Below the pieces are notes generated by a model. The model had not been told where the DNA came from and made no database searches. It saw only the letters and a list, made by a program, of their open reading frames with translations. A program made the translations under genes and the position numbers. 64,000 nucleotides of DNA. Origin: Arthrobacter oryzae. GTDB taxonomy: Bacteria > Actinomycetota > Actinomycetes > Actinomycetales > Micrococcaceae. The stretch covers positions 496,001 to 560,000 of the forward strand of contig NZ_JAUSSM010000002.1 of the NCBI RefSeq assembly GCF_030812315.1. The letters run 5' to 3'. How positions within the stretch are numbered: position 1 is the first letter of the stretch; each line of letters opens with the position of its first letter. Below are positions 35,245 to 43,940 of this stretch, piece by piece.

Positions 35245-38200
35245 TCAGCTGCCCAGCCCGGTGATGGCCAGGTTACGGCTGATCCCGTCCAGCGGCCCCT
35301 GCAACTGCTGGTCCCGCTCCCGCTGGCCAGTGGATTGCTTTTCCGGGAACGGCAGGGTCTCGGGTCGGCTAAGGTCCCAGGCCATGCTGGCGCTGATGCT
35401 GATCCCGCGGGGTCCGGTCCGGCGGGTGTTGCCCCGGATGAGGAGCAGCCTGGTGCCGAACAGCAACGGGCCGGCCAGCTCCTGGGCTTCATGGAAGAAC
35501 ACCGAGTCAACGCAGCCGGTGCCGTCATCGATGCTGATGAACACGACCCGGCGGCCTCCCCGCATCGGCGGAGTCTGGGTGGCGATCCGCACACCGGCAA
35601 CCAGCACTTCAGTGCCGTTCCGGAGCCCCAGGAGCTTATCGGCGGTGGTGACGCCCAACCGGTCCAGCAGGGGCCGGTGGCTGGACATCAGGTGTTCACT
35701 GACATCCACCGCCATCAGGTCAAGCTCGGCCCTGACGTTCTCCACCATGGTGGGTGCTGGAAGTTCGGCTTTCAGGTTCCTGAGTTCAACATCGCCCAGG
35801 GGCAGGGAGAGCTGGCCTTCGATGACCTCAACGCCTTTTTTGGAAGGACGGTTCTGGAGGGCCTGCAGGTGCTGGACGAGGTCAGCCCTGTTAGCGGCTC
35901 CCCCGGACTCCCGATGCAGTGTGTCGAACGCTCCCAGCTGGGCAAGCCGCTTGATGCTCGGTTTACTCAGACGGGAGCGGGCCCGAAGGTCGGCCAGCGA
36001 GTCATAGGGCTGACCGGAAACAATCCTTTTCAGTTCAGCGCCGGAGAGCCCGTAGATGCCGTTCAGGCTCAGCCGGATGCCGAGCTTCCCCCGGTCCGGC
36101 CCGGACCCGACCCGTTCCACGCGGTACTCCGCCTGGCTCTTGTTGATGTCGAGGGGGAGGATGGGGATCCCCAGCCGCCGCGCTTCGGCAACAAGGAGCC
36201 TCTTGGGGTACATGCCCGGATCGTGTTCCCACAGCCCGGCCAGGAAAGCCTCCGGATGGTGGGCCTTCAGCCAGGCCGACTGATAGGTGGGCACGGCGAA
36301 GGCTGCGCCGTGTGCCTTGCAGAAGCCAAAGCTGCCAAAGGCCTTCAGCGTTCCCCAGACCTTGTCCACTACATCCGGGGTGTAACCCTTCGCCCGGGCT
36401 TCCTTGCGGAAGAATTCCTCCACCTTGGGTTCAAGGAGTTCGTTCCCCAGGGCACGGCGGAATTCATCAGCCCTGGCCAGCCCGCACTTTGTCATGACGT
36501 CGAAGGTCTTCAGGATCTGTTCGTGGAAGACCGTCACGCCGTGGGTTTCCTTGAGCACGGGTATGAGATCCGGATGCGGATAGACCTCAGGCGCAAAACC
36601 GTGTCGGTGTTCCAGGAAGGGGCGCACCATGTCCGATTTCATGGGACCGGGCCGGAACAGCGAAATGTCGATGATGAGGTCGTTGAATTCCCTCGGGGCC
36701 ATCTTGCCGATCAGTTCCCGCTGCCCAGGTGATTCGATCTGGAAACAGCCCAGCGTGTGGGTGCTTCGGATCAGTTCGTAGGTCGGTTCATCGTCCAGGG
36801 GTACGGCGTTGAGGTCGATGTGCCCGTCAGCGGCGATGTAATCCGGTCCGGTGCCTTCGGGCCCCACCGGGTGGACGCCTGCAGCCACTACCTCAGCCTT
36901 CGAGGGGTGCAGCCTGATGACCTCCCTGACGGCGAAGGCCATGGCGCTTTGCATCCGGACGCCGAGGACGTCCAGTTTGAGCATGCCCATCGGGTCCATG
37001 TCGTGCTTGTCGAACTGGCTCATGGGCAGGCCCAGTCCGCTGGGCTGGACGGGTGTCCGGTCCAGCAGGGTGGCGTCGCCAAGGATTACGCCACAGGGGT
37101 GCATGGAGATGTGCCTTGGCAGCCGGTCGAGCCTCTCGGTCAGGTCCACGAGCAGGTCCAGCTGCTGGTTTTCCGCGAAATCGCGCTGTTCCACCCGGCC
37201 CGCGAATTCCTTCAGCTCCGGTTTCTCCACCAGGGCCTCACGGAACTTCCGGGCCGAGAAACGCCACAACTGTTTGGCGATTTCGCCGATGTCGCCGTCG
37301 TCCATGCCCAGCGCCAGCCCGGCGTCGCGGACGGCACCGCGAGCGCGGTAGCCGTTCTGCATGCTCATGAGTGTGACCCGTTCCGCCCCGAAGCGGTCAA
37401 AGATCCTGCGGTAGACATTGTGCCGCTCGGCGCTTTCGACGTCGATATCGATATCCGGAAGGGTTGCCCTGTCGCGGGAGAGGAACCGTTCGAAAATGAG
37501 ATCGTGCTGAAGCGGGTTCACCTGGCTGACATCGATCAGGTAGTTGACCAGGCTGGAGGCGCCGGAGCCCCTGGCGGCTGCCCTGACCCCCATGTCCAGG
37601 ATCATTCGGGATACTTCCGCCACCGTGAGGAAGTAGGCTGCAAACCCCAGGTTTGCGATGATCTTCAGTTCGTGGTCCAGCCGTGCCCGCATTTGAGCTT
37701 CAGCCTCACCCGATATCCCGGGGAACCGCCGGCCGATACCCGCCTCGCAGCGCTGGGTCAGCTCAACCAGCGGGTCGCCGTCGATGCCGATGACGGCCGC
37801 TTCAGGAACAACAGGCTGCTTCCATCCCATGTCAGTGACGGGATCAATCCGGCAGCGGTCCGCGAGCGCTTCGGTTTGGCCCAGCAGCCGGGCGAGGTCT
37901 GTGGTGCCGTAGCCCGCGGCATGGATGATCTCCTTGCCGAGCTGGAGCATTTGGTCCGCAGATTTCAGCCAGCCCTGGCCGTTCGGCTGCAGCAGCGGCT
38001 CCGCGGTCAGCTCGGGGAGCGACTTCAGGGTGCGCGCTGAATCCAGGACATCAGCTGTGGCGGCCCCGTCCTCCGCGCAGTACCGCACGGCGTTGGTCAA
38101 TACGGCGGGCACCCCGTGCTCGGCAGCGAGCTTGAGCATGCGCACGGCGTGTGCGGTGCTCAGCGGCTGGCCGGGGGCACTGAGGTGTGACACTACTTCT

Positions 38201-38745
38201 GCCGCCACTGTCCCCTTGGGCATACCGTCCAGCCACTGTTTGAACAGGGTGCGGGGACGAAGGTACCGGCGGCCGCCCATTGCCCTGCCGACGTCGGAAT
38301 CCGGTCCGATCAGGACGGTCAGGACCGGCTCCAATGTCTCCGGATGCAGAGTCCGGGAGGCGAGTTCGGCGCGGGTCACCGCAACGGGAACTGCTCCCCC
38401 GGCTTTGCCGGAGGTGCGGGCATGGGCATCTGAAATAAGCCGGCAGAGGGCGCGGTAACCTGCACCCTTGTTGTGTCCGTGGGCGAGAACGACGACGCGG
38501 CCCGCGAGCTGGGTGCGGAGGTCGCCGCCGTCGTCGAAGACTGCAAGGTCAACCCCGACGACGGGATCCAGCCCCGCTGCCATGCAGGCTTTGAGGTGTT
38601 TGACAGTGCCGTACAGCCCGTCCCTGTCGGTGCAGGCCAGTGCCGTGGCACCGTCCGCGGCGGCCGACTGGGCGAGCTCGTCCGGCCAGGAGACCCCGTA
38701 GTGCGCGCTGAAGGCGGTGGAAACGTGGAGATGGGTGAAGCTCAT
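35245..38745 (-). CDS. dnaE2: Error-prone DNA polymerase DnaE2
   Basis: SOS-induced C-family polymerase that extends past lesions. The 1166-aa protein begins with a PHP domain (FTHLHVSTAFSAHYGVSWPD), has the catalytic acidic block LPDIDIDVESAERHNVYRRI, helix-hairpin-helix and C-terminal OB domains, and is the length of DnaE2. It starts inside the 3' end of the DUF6504 gene (ATGA). A LexA-type box lies upstream of that gene. The usual imuA and imuB partners are absent from this region. Confidence 0.95.
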   Translation of the reverse strand: MSFTHLHVSTAFSAHYGVSWPDELAQSAAADGATALACTDRDGLYGTVKHLKACMAAGLDPVVGVDLAVFDDGGDLRTQLAGRVVVLAHGHNKGAGYRALCRLISDAHARTSGKAGGAVPVAVTRAELASRTLHPETLEPVLTVLIGPDSDVGRAMGGRRYLRPRTLFKQWLDGMPKGTVAAEVVSHLSAPGQPLSTAHAVRMLKLAAEHGVPAVLTNAVRYCAEDGAATADVLDSARTLKSLPELTAEPLLQPNGQGWLKSADQMLQLGKEIIHAAGYGTTDLARLLGQTEALADRCRIDPVTDMGWKQPVVPEAAVIGIDGDPLVELTQRCEAGIGRRFPGISGEAEAQMRARLDHELKIIANLGFAAYFLTVAEVSRMILDMGVRAAARGSGASSLVNYLIDVSQVNPLQHDLIFERFLSRDRATLPDIDIDVESAERHNVYRRIFDRFGAERVTLMSMQNGYRARGAVRDAGLALGMDDGDIGEIAKQLWRFSARKFREALVEKPELKEFAGRVEQRDFAENQQLDLLVDLTERLDRLPRHISMHPCGVILGDATLLDRTPVQPSGLGLPMSQFDKHDMDPMGMLKLDVLGVRMQSAMAFAVREVIRLHPSKAEVVAAGVHPVGPEGTGPDYIAADGHIDLNAVPLDDEPTYELIRSTHTLGCFQIESPGQRELIGKMAPREFNDLIIDISLFRPGPMKSDMVRPFLEHRHGFAPEVYPHPDLIPVLKETHGVTVFHEQILKTFDVMTKCGLARADEFRRALGNELLEPKVEEFFRKEARAKGYTPDVVDKVWGTLKAFGSFGFCKAHGAAFAVPTYQSAWLKAHHPEAFLAGLWEHDPGMYPKRLLVAEARRLGIPILPLDINKSQAEYRVERVGSGPDRGKLGIRLSLNGIYGLSGAELKRIVSGQPYDSLADLRARSRLSKPSIKRLAQLGAFDTLHRESGGAANRADLVQHLQALQNRPSKKGVEVIEGQLSLPLGDVELRNLKAELPAPTMVENVRAELDLMAVDVSEHLMSSHRPLLDRLGVTTADKLLGLRNGTEVLVAGVRIATQTPPMRGGRRVVFISIDDGTGCVDSVFFHEAQELAGPLLFGTRLLLIRGNTRRTGPRGISISASMAWDLSRPETLPFPEKQSTGQRERDQQLQGPLDGISRNLAITGLGS

Positions 38746-39074
38746 GCTGATTGTGGCCGGAGGGCATCGTGGATCCGCAGCAGCCTCCAGCGTCCGCTGC
38801 CGATATTCCTGGTCAGGTCAAGGGTGAGGCTGCCTTCCGGGCCGGGCGCAGCCTTGGCGTCGGATAGCCGGACCTGGACACGCCAGATTTCGTGGTCAAC
38901 CAGCCCCGGTCCGGTACCCAGCGGCGCCCGGGTTTCCTCTACCCACCATTGGCGCCGTTCATACCAGCGCACGGGTTCGGCGCAGACCGTGTAATGCCGG
39001 CCGGCCCAGGTGAGTTCCAGCGGCTCGCCGGCGGGGGTGCAGACGACATCGACACCCTCGCTGAACATGCCCAT
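38742..39074 (-). CDS. DUF6504 family protein, coupled to dnaE2
   Basis: A 110-aa protein of unknown function, with GVDVVCTPAGEPLELTWAGR, WWVEETRAP and WRLLRIHDALRP as conserved patches. Family members usually sit between imuB and dnaE2 and may be part of the mutasome; here imuB is missing and this gene is first. The start follows GGGAGG by a short spacer. It is translationally coupled to dnaE2. Confidence 0.8.
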   Translation of the reverse strand: MGMFSEGVDVVCTPAGEPLELTWAGRHYTVCAEPVRWYERRQWWVEETRAPLGTGPGLVDHEIWRVQVRLSDAKAAPGPEGSLTLDLTRNIGSGRWRLLRIHDALRPQSA

Positions 39075-39168
39075 GGGCGCCTCCCGGAACAGCCCTCCCC
39101 GTCCCGCAACTGGTGACCGTGACGGGAGACAGGAAGAAACTTGAAATGATTCGGTTTATATGGTTCGT

Positions 39169-39184
39169 TCGAATATATCTTCGA
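39169..39184 (-). promoter_or_regulatory. LexA/SOS box of the DUF6504-dnaE2 operon
   Basis: TCGAATATATCTTCGA fits the actinobacterial SOS palindrome TCGAAC-N4-GTTCGA in both outer half-sites, differing only at the two inner positions. It lies about 95 nt upstream of the first gene in an AT-rich promoter patch (CATATAAACC). Confidence 0.75.
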
Positions 39185-39265
39185 ATAAAACCAGTCTACG
39201 CCGGGGCGGTGACAAAACCTAGATCAGGGGTGGACGGACGGGAGCGCAAGGGGAAGGATGGAGCC

Positions 39266-39652
39266 ATGAGCTCCCATAACGCACTCCTGAAGCACGTATC
39301 CATCGCCGCCAAGGACTCCACCTTGGTGGCGACTTTTGCTATTGACGGGAATATCCCCGGGTCGGGCGCCTATGTGGTGGGCCTTGTGGCGGCCACACCG
39401 GATCATTCCCATCAACGAAGAATGGGAATCGAGTTCATGAACGGCGAAGCCGTGTCCTTCTATTGCTTCAGCCATGACGGCACCGAGGAAAATTTTGACC
39501 TCAGCGGCGTGGAACATTCAGGCAGCACCATTACCGGGAACTTTCCCATGAGTACCGTCCTGGGGCTGGAGAAGGGTCATCTCATGACCGCTTTCAGCGA
39601 AGCCGACGGCAGGGACTACCAAGCCAACGTGCCGGTGGAGGAATCCCTCTAG
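39266..39652 (+). CDS. Small conserved protein of unknown function
   Basis: A 128-aa cytoplasmic protein beginning MSSHNALLKHVSIAAKDSTL. It is mostly beta-strand and polar (GSGAYVVGLVAATPDHSHQR, MGIEFMNGEAVSFYCF, GSTITGNFPMSTVLGLEKG). No family recognised. The ATG is supported by AAGGATGGAG upstream. It is divergent from the SOS operon and may share regulatory DNA with it, although no separate operator was seen. Confidence 0.7.
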   Translation: MSSHNALLKHVSIAAKDSTLVATFAIDGNIPGSGAYVVGLVAATPDHSHQRRMGIEFMNGEAVSFYCFSHDGTEENFDLSGVEHSGSTITGNFPMSTVLGLEKGHLMTAFSEADGRDYQANVPVEESL

Positions 39653-39728
39653 ATTCGCCCGGCAGAAAGACCGGCAAACGGACCCGTGCAACTGGCCGGG
39701 TCGAACGCCGCTAGTCGAACGCCGTTAG

Positions 39729-40052
39729 TTACTGGGCGTTGTGCACTTTCATCTCAAGTTCAGTGAAGGCCGTGATCATGGCACGGTAGGTCTTCTCCAC
39801 GATGTCCGGGTCAATGTCCTTCTTCTCCGCGGCGGCACGGACATGCTCGATGACCTTCTCCACCCGGCCGGGTGCACGGACCTCTGCGTCATCGCCCTTG
39901 AGCGTGCCGGAAATCCGGATCAGGCGTTCACGGCGCGCAATCAGGGTGACGATCTGCTCATCTACTTCATCGACGGCCACGCGGACAGCTGCGAGCTGCT
40001 CCCTGTCGGCCTGGGCGTCTTTGTCGTGTCCGTGATTTGTGGGCATGTGCAT
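39729..40052 (-). CDS. Chorismate mutase (AroQ-type)
   Basis: Converts chorismate to prephenate for Phe/Tyr synthesis. The 107-aa all-helical protein has LAAVRVAVDEVDEQIVTLIA with RRERLIRI, GRVEKVIEHVRAAAEKKDID, and EKTYRAMITAFTELEMKVH, the three-helix AroQ fold with catalytic Arg and Lys residues in the first helix. There is no signal peptide. Diverges from the VOC protein over 14 nt. Confidence 0.9.
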   Translation of the reverse strand: MHMPTNHGHDKDAQADREQLAAVRVAVDEVDEQIVTLIARRERLIRISGTLKGDDAEVRAPGRVEKVIEHVRAAAEKKDIDPDIVEKTYRAMITAFTELEMKVHNAQ

Positions 40053-40066
40053 GACAGTATCTAAGA

Positions 40067-40489
40067 ATGCAGCCTCGAGTCGACTTCATTTCACTTGGCG
40101 TCCGCAGTGTTGACGCCGCACGCAGGTTCTACGTCAGCGGCCTTGGCTGGCCGGTGCACCGGGAAGTCCCCGGCGAAGTGGTGTTCATCCAGGCAAACCA
40201 CGGCCTCATTCTTTCCCTCTGGGATGCTGGCCAGATGCAGGCAGAGGCCTCCGTGGACAGCCCTGCCGGGATCCCCTGCATCACCTTGAGCCACAACGTG
40301 GGCAGCGCCGCGGATGTGGACCGGGTCCTGGCCGAAGCCGAGGCCGCGGGAGCAACGATGGTGGGCCCGCCGAAAACCCAGCCGTGGGGCGGCTACACCG
40401 GATACTTCGCCGATCCGGACGGCTTCCGCTGGGAAATCGCCTTCAATCCCACGTGGACCGTTGACGCCGGCGGCACGGTGACGGTCTGA
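40067..40489 (+). CDS. VOC-superfamily (glyoxalase/bleomycin-resistance-like) protein
   Basis: A 140-aa protein of two beta-alpha-beta-beta-beta units. The first is VDFISLGVRSVDAARRFYVS and the second ends GYFADPDGFRWEIAFNPTW, where the Glu before Ile-Ala is the usual metal ligand. Substrate and reaction cannot be told. It is divergent from chorismate mutase with almost no intergenic DNA. Confidence 0.82.
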   Translation: MQPRVDFISLGVRSVDAARRFYVSGLGWPVHREVPGEVVFIQANHGLILSLWDAGQMQAEASVDSPAGIPCITLSHNVGSAADVDRVLAEAEAAGATMVGPPKTQPWGGYTGYFADPDGFRWEIAFNPTWTVDAGGTVTV

Positions 40490-40526
40490 CGCCCGCCCAG
40501 ACTAACGCCCTCTGGACACCGCCCGC

Positions 40527-41273
40527 CTAGAACAGGCTTCCCACCGGCTGGATGAGTTCCGCTGAGTCGTTCTTGACGTTCCCGACGGCGGGGCCAACCG
40601 CATCGATCGTCCAGCCTTCCGCGACGTCGTGCGCCCCGGCCCGGACCAGGTCCACCAGCCCGGCGGCGTCATCGGCCTGGGGGTCCAGCCACGCCTCCAT
40701 GGTGGTGCGGTCCATGGGGAGCGGCACCCTGTCGTGCAGGGCGGTGAGCTCGGCCAGCATTCCTCCGGCATAGCCTTCGGGCGGTGAGTCGGTGGTCATG
40801 ATGGAGGTGGACAGCATCCAGCGCTGCGGGTCGCCCTCCGGCTTGGAGGGGTCCTTCCACCACTCATACAGCCCGGCAAACACCAGCGGCCGGCCGTCCT
40901 TCGGGTGGACGTAGTAGGGCTGCTTGCTGCGCCCCTCGCCCTTCCATTCGTAATAGCCGTCCGCCGGAACCGCGCACCGCCTAGACCTCGTTGCCTTGCG
41001 GAAAGCCGGCTTCTCCAGGACGCTCTCGCTCCGCGCATTGATCATTTTCGAGCCGATGGAAGGATCCTTGGCCCAGGACGGCACCAGCCCCCAGCGGGCC
41101 ACGTGCAGCTGCCGGACCGGGCTGCCCTCGACCAGCCGCTCCAGCAGGATGGGCACGTCAGCGGTAGGAGCCACATTCCACGACGGCGGAACCGCCAGTT
41201 CCTCTTCCAGTTCGGCGTCAAACTCGGCCAGCAGGTCCCCGACGGCCCTGGCCATCACGTAGCGTCCACACAT
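40527..41273 (-). CDS. SRAP-domain DNA-protein crosslink protein (HMCES/YedK-like)
   Basis: Shields abasic sites in single-stranded DNA through a covalent link to Cys2. The 248-aa protein begins MCGRYVMARAV with Cys2 exposed after Met removal, and has the conserved Asn in KMINARSES, Glu in VPADGYYEWKG and His in ALHDRVPLPM. No partner operon. Its presence near an error-prone polymerase is notable but may be chance. Confidence 0.92.
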   Translation of the reverse strand: MCGRYVMARAVGDLLAEFDAELEEELAVPPSWNVAPTADVPILLERLVEGSPVRQLHVARWGLVPSWAKDPSIGSKMINARSESVLEKPAFRKATRSRRCAVPADGYYEWKGEGRSKQPYYVHPKDGRPLVFAGLYEWWKDPSKPEGDPQRWMLSTSIMTTDSPPEGYAGGMLAELTALHDRVPLPMDRTTMEAWLDPQADDAAGLVDLVRAGAHDVAEGWTIDAVGPAVGNVKNDSAELIQPVGSLF

Positions 41274-41432
41274 GGCACCAGCATGCCACCGCCCGCAGGC
41301 GGTGTCACCCGGCGTCACCCACGGCGACGGTCAGGGCCCGCCGCCGTGGGAATACCGGCCGTCGGGTTACGGTTGATGGGAAAGACATCAGCTTTGATTA
41401 CGACGAGCAACAACGAGCTTGAGGAGAACTCC

Positions 41433-41690
41433 GTGGATTTCACTCCCGAATCCGGCACCATCACCATGTTTTCGACCACCTGGTGCGGTTACTGCAACCG
41501 GCTGAAGAAGCAGCTGGACGCCCAGGGCATCGGTTACACCGAGATCAACATCGAAGAAGTTGAAGGCACTGCCGATCTCGTGGAGCAGCTCAACGGAGGC
41601 AACCGGACCGTCCCCACCGTCCTCTTCCCGGACGGCACGGCCGCCACCAACCCGTCGGCGGCTGAGGTAAAGAGCCGGCTCGCGGCCTAA
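41433..41690 (+). CDS. Mycoredoxin (glutaredoxin-like)
   Basis: Reduces mycothiol-mixed disulphides. The 85-aa thioredoxin fold has the active site FSTTWCGYCNRLKKQLD with the CxxC pair WCGYC, and the cis-Pro region GGNRTVPTVLFPDG. I chose a GTG start because GAGGAG lies 7 nt upstream; an ATG at 41376 would add an atypical tail. A hairpin follows. Confidence 0.92.
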   Translation: MDFTPESGTITMFSTTWCGYCNRLKKQLDAQGIGYTEINIEEVEGTADLVEQLNGGNRTVPTVLFPDGTAATNPSAAEVKSRLAA

Positions 41691-41723
41691 GCCCCGTCCG
41701 ACGCAAAGGCTGTTCAAAAAGCA

Positions 41724-41749
41724 AGGCCGGGCACCTGTGTGCCCGGCCT
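41724..41749. terminator. Shared terminator hairpin
   Basis: A perfect 11-bp stem AGGCCGGGCAC / GTGCCCGGCCT with a four-base loop between convergent genes, serving either strand. Confidence 0.75.
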
Positions 41750-41788
41750 AATGCATGTCCGCAGACCATGTCCGCCAACGCGTGACGG

Positions 41789-42538
41789 TTAGCCTCGCAG
41801 GCTGACGAAGTCCGCATACTCCAGCCGCGCGTATTCGGCATAGGTGTTAATGACCGCCGCTTCGACCGCCGCAACGTCGAGTCCGGGGACGAGGTCGTCG
41901 ACGGCCCCTGCAGTGGACGGGTCCCAGTCCAGCCCCAGGGCGGCGTAGCTGGCTTCCAGCACACGGCGGATGGGCCCGGAGTTTTCCACCACGATGACCG
42001 AGCTGAACAGCCATCCGCCTGACACAACCCGCTGGGCTGTGCCGATCAGTTTGACCCTGTGCTGAGGATCTGCCGGGTCCTGGCCGTGGACGCTAAACTC
42101 CCCCGGGCAGTACTCACCCGGGATTTCGCCGACGGCGGCGTGGACACCCGCGCTGCGGAGGGCCTCGGCCAGCATCTCCCCGAAGAAGGCGAAACGCCCT
42201 TTGGCCCCCGCGATGGCGTCGGCATGCGGTTCCACGTGATCGACGATCAGTGTTCCCTCATGGTAGGCCGCGGCCCGGCCGCCGGCCTTCCGGACCAGCG
42301 GTTCAAAACCGAGCTCCCGGCAGGCCCGGGCCGCTGCCTCAAAGCCGGGAAGGTGAGCGTCGCGCTGGCCGAAGGCTACTGTGGGCGCCGGGCGGTACAG
42401 CCGCAGCGTCGGGCCGATCTTGCCGGTTTTGGCCAGGCCCAGCAGTTCAATGCCGAATTCCAGGTCCCGCGCCGCCCCCAGCGACTGTTCCTGCCGGACG
42501 ATGGTCAGCGTGGCTGGTGCGCCGGCCGCGTGCTGCAT
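41789..42538 (-). CDS. Lipoate-protein ligase A family protein
   Basis: A 249-aa protein of the biotin/lipoate A/B ligase superfamily. The block RKAGGRAAAYHEGTLIVDHV contains the nucleotide and lipoate loop, preceded by PTVAFGQRDAHLPGF, and EYCPGEFSVHG lies where LplA has its second loop. It may attach or transfer lipoyl/octanoyl groups. The start is 16 nt from the start of the divergent DUF2177 gene and has GGGAG upstream. Confidence 0.82.
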   Translation of the reverse strand: MQHAAGAPATLTIVRQEQSLGAARDLEFGIELLGLAKTGKIGPTLRLYRPAPTVAFGQRDAHLPGFEAAARACRELGFEPLVRKAGGRAAAYHEGTLIVDHVEPHADAIAGAKGRFAFFGEMLAEALRSAGVHAAVGEIPGEYCPGEFSVHGQDPADPQHRVKLIGTAQRVVSGGWLFSSVIVVENSGPIRRVLEASYAALGLDWDPSTAGAVDDLVPGLDVAAVEAAVINTYAEYARLEYADFVSLRG

Positions 42539-42554
42539 CTTGCTAAGCTCCCTT

Positions 42555-42944
42555 ATGGTCATTCTGCAATTCCTCGTGGTCGCCGCCGCGTTCGCCGTCA
42601 TCGATGCCATCTGGCTCAAGACGATGAACCCGTTTTACCGCGGACAGATTGGTGAACTGCTGGCCGACCGGCCCCATCTAGGGTACGCGGTGGTGTTCTA
42701 CGTGATCTACATTGCCGGCATCGTGTTCTTCGCCCTGCGTCCCACGCTCGACGGCGGCAGCTGGCTCAGCGCGGTGGGCTACGGCGCCGCGCTGGGCGCG
42801 TTCGCCTACGCCACGTACGACCTCACCAATGCCGCCACGCTGAAGACATGGCCGCTGCAGCTTATTGTTGTGGACATCCTCTGGGGCGCAGCTTTGACGG
42901 CCCTGGCTACGCTGGCCGGCTGGCTCGTCTTCCACAAGAGCTGA
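42555..42944 (+). CDS. DUF2177 family membrane protein
   Basis: A 129-aa protein with four hydrophobic helices (VILQFLVVAAAFAVIDAIWL, YAVVFYVIYIAGIVFFALRP). YATYDLTNAATLKTWPL and ILWGAAL are family motifs. Its function is unknown. It is divergent from the lipoate-ligase gene by 16 nt, so the promoters must overlap. Confidence 0.82.
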   Translation: MVILQFLVVAAAFAVIDAIWLKTMNPFYRGQIGELLADRPHLGYAVVFYVIYIAGIVFFALRPTLDGGSWLSAVGYGAALGAFAYATYDLTNAATLKTWPLQLIVVDILWGAALTALATLAGWLVFHKS

Positions 42945-42971
42945 GCCCTGCGAAGCCGCGTTCCGTGGCTG

Positions 42972-43775
42972 CTACGTCCTGCGGATGGTCAGGATCTGTT
43001 CGGCGCGGCCGAAGGGCCCGCTAAGGTCGTGGAGCACCGTGGACGTCAGCCCGATGCCGTCTGCGCCGAAGGAGACCGCGTTGTCCAGGCCAAGCCAGTC
43101 GCCGGCAGGTTTCCGGTACATGTGGATCTGCAGGTCCAGGTTGGGGAAGGCGTAGCTGTCCCTGCCCGGAGGGACGCGAGCCGCTATTCCGTTCGCAGTG
43201 TCCACCAGCCCCATCAGCCGTGCCACGTCCCCGCTGTCAGCCGTGTCCGTGAGCGGATGCCCGGTGCGCAGCCAGACTTTCCCGGCGCCCGGGCGGTGTC
43301 CGTCCGCCACCCGCATTTCCAGGGAACGGATATAGCCTCCCGGCCAGACGCTGGCGCCGTCGTACGGTGAGCACTCGTCCGGCCCCGGAATCACGCCGTC
43401 TTCGACCGCTGCGACGGCGGCTGTATCAGACGTAATCATCCGCCACGCCGTGGCACGGATCGCCACGCGACCGTCCGCAACGAGTTCGGCCTGCAGCAGT
43501 TCGATGGTGCGTCCGGGCCGCAGCGTGGTGGTGACCACCTCGAACTCGCCGCCCGGGATCAGCCCCAGGATCTCGTAGCTCAGGCGCGCCATCCGGACAT
43601 CGCTCCGCGGTTCGTGCCTATCCAGGCAATCCGCCATGAGACCTGATGCCGGCGCCATGTGCTGTTCGTGTTCGTTCCAGGCACCCTGGGCGTGAATGGT
43701 CGAACGGAAACGCCCGCCTCCCAGTGACTCGTAGTAGAAGTCGCCCTCGGCAAGTTCCGGAAGTGCTGCAGTCAA
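42972..43775 (-). CDS. Acyl-CoA thioesterase family (double hot-dog) protein
   Basis: A 267-aa two-domain hot-dog protein, N-terminal GGRFRSTIHAQGAWNEHEQH and C-terminal YAFPNLDLQIHMYRKPAGDW. It would hydrolyse acyl-CoA or a related thioester; substrate unknown. The TTG start (MTAALPELAEGDF) is chosen because AAAGGG lies 6 nt upstream; longer in-frame starts lack a good site. Confidence 0.75.
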   Translation of the reverse strand: MTAALPELAEGDFYYESLGGGRFRSTIHAQGAWNEHEQHMAPASGLMADCLDRHEPRSDVRMARLSYEILGLIPGGEFEVVTTTLRPGRTIELLQAELVADGRVAIRATAWRMITSDTAAVAAVEDGVIPGPDECSPYDGASVWPGGYIRSLEMRVADGHRPGAGKVWLRTGHPLTDTADSGDVARLMGLVDTANGIAARVPPGRDSYAFPNLDLQIHMYRKPAGDWLGLDNAVSFGADGIGLTSTVLHDLSGPFGRAEQILTIRRT

Positions 43776-43940
43776 CGTCGACCCTTTCGCATGGCTGGTG
43801 ATGATCCCAGAACACACTATCGCTTGCTGCGGACCTCCGGCCTTCGGGTTGCGGCCGCCCGAGCGTCCTGCAGCCGGTCTCACAGCTTCCTCTTATCCTG
43901 ACCCCATGGCCGGTATATGTCCCGAGCCTAGAAATAATGC

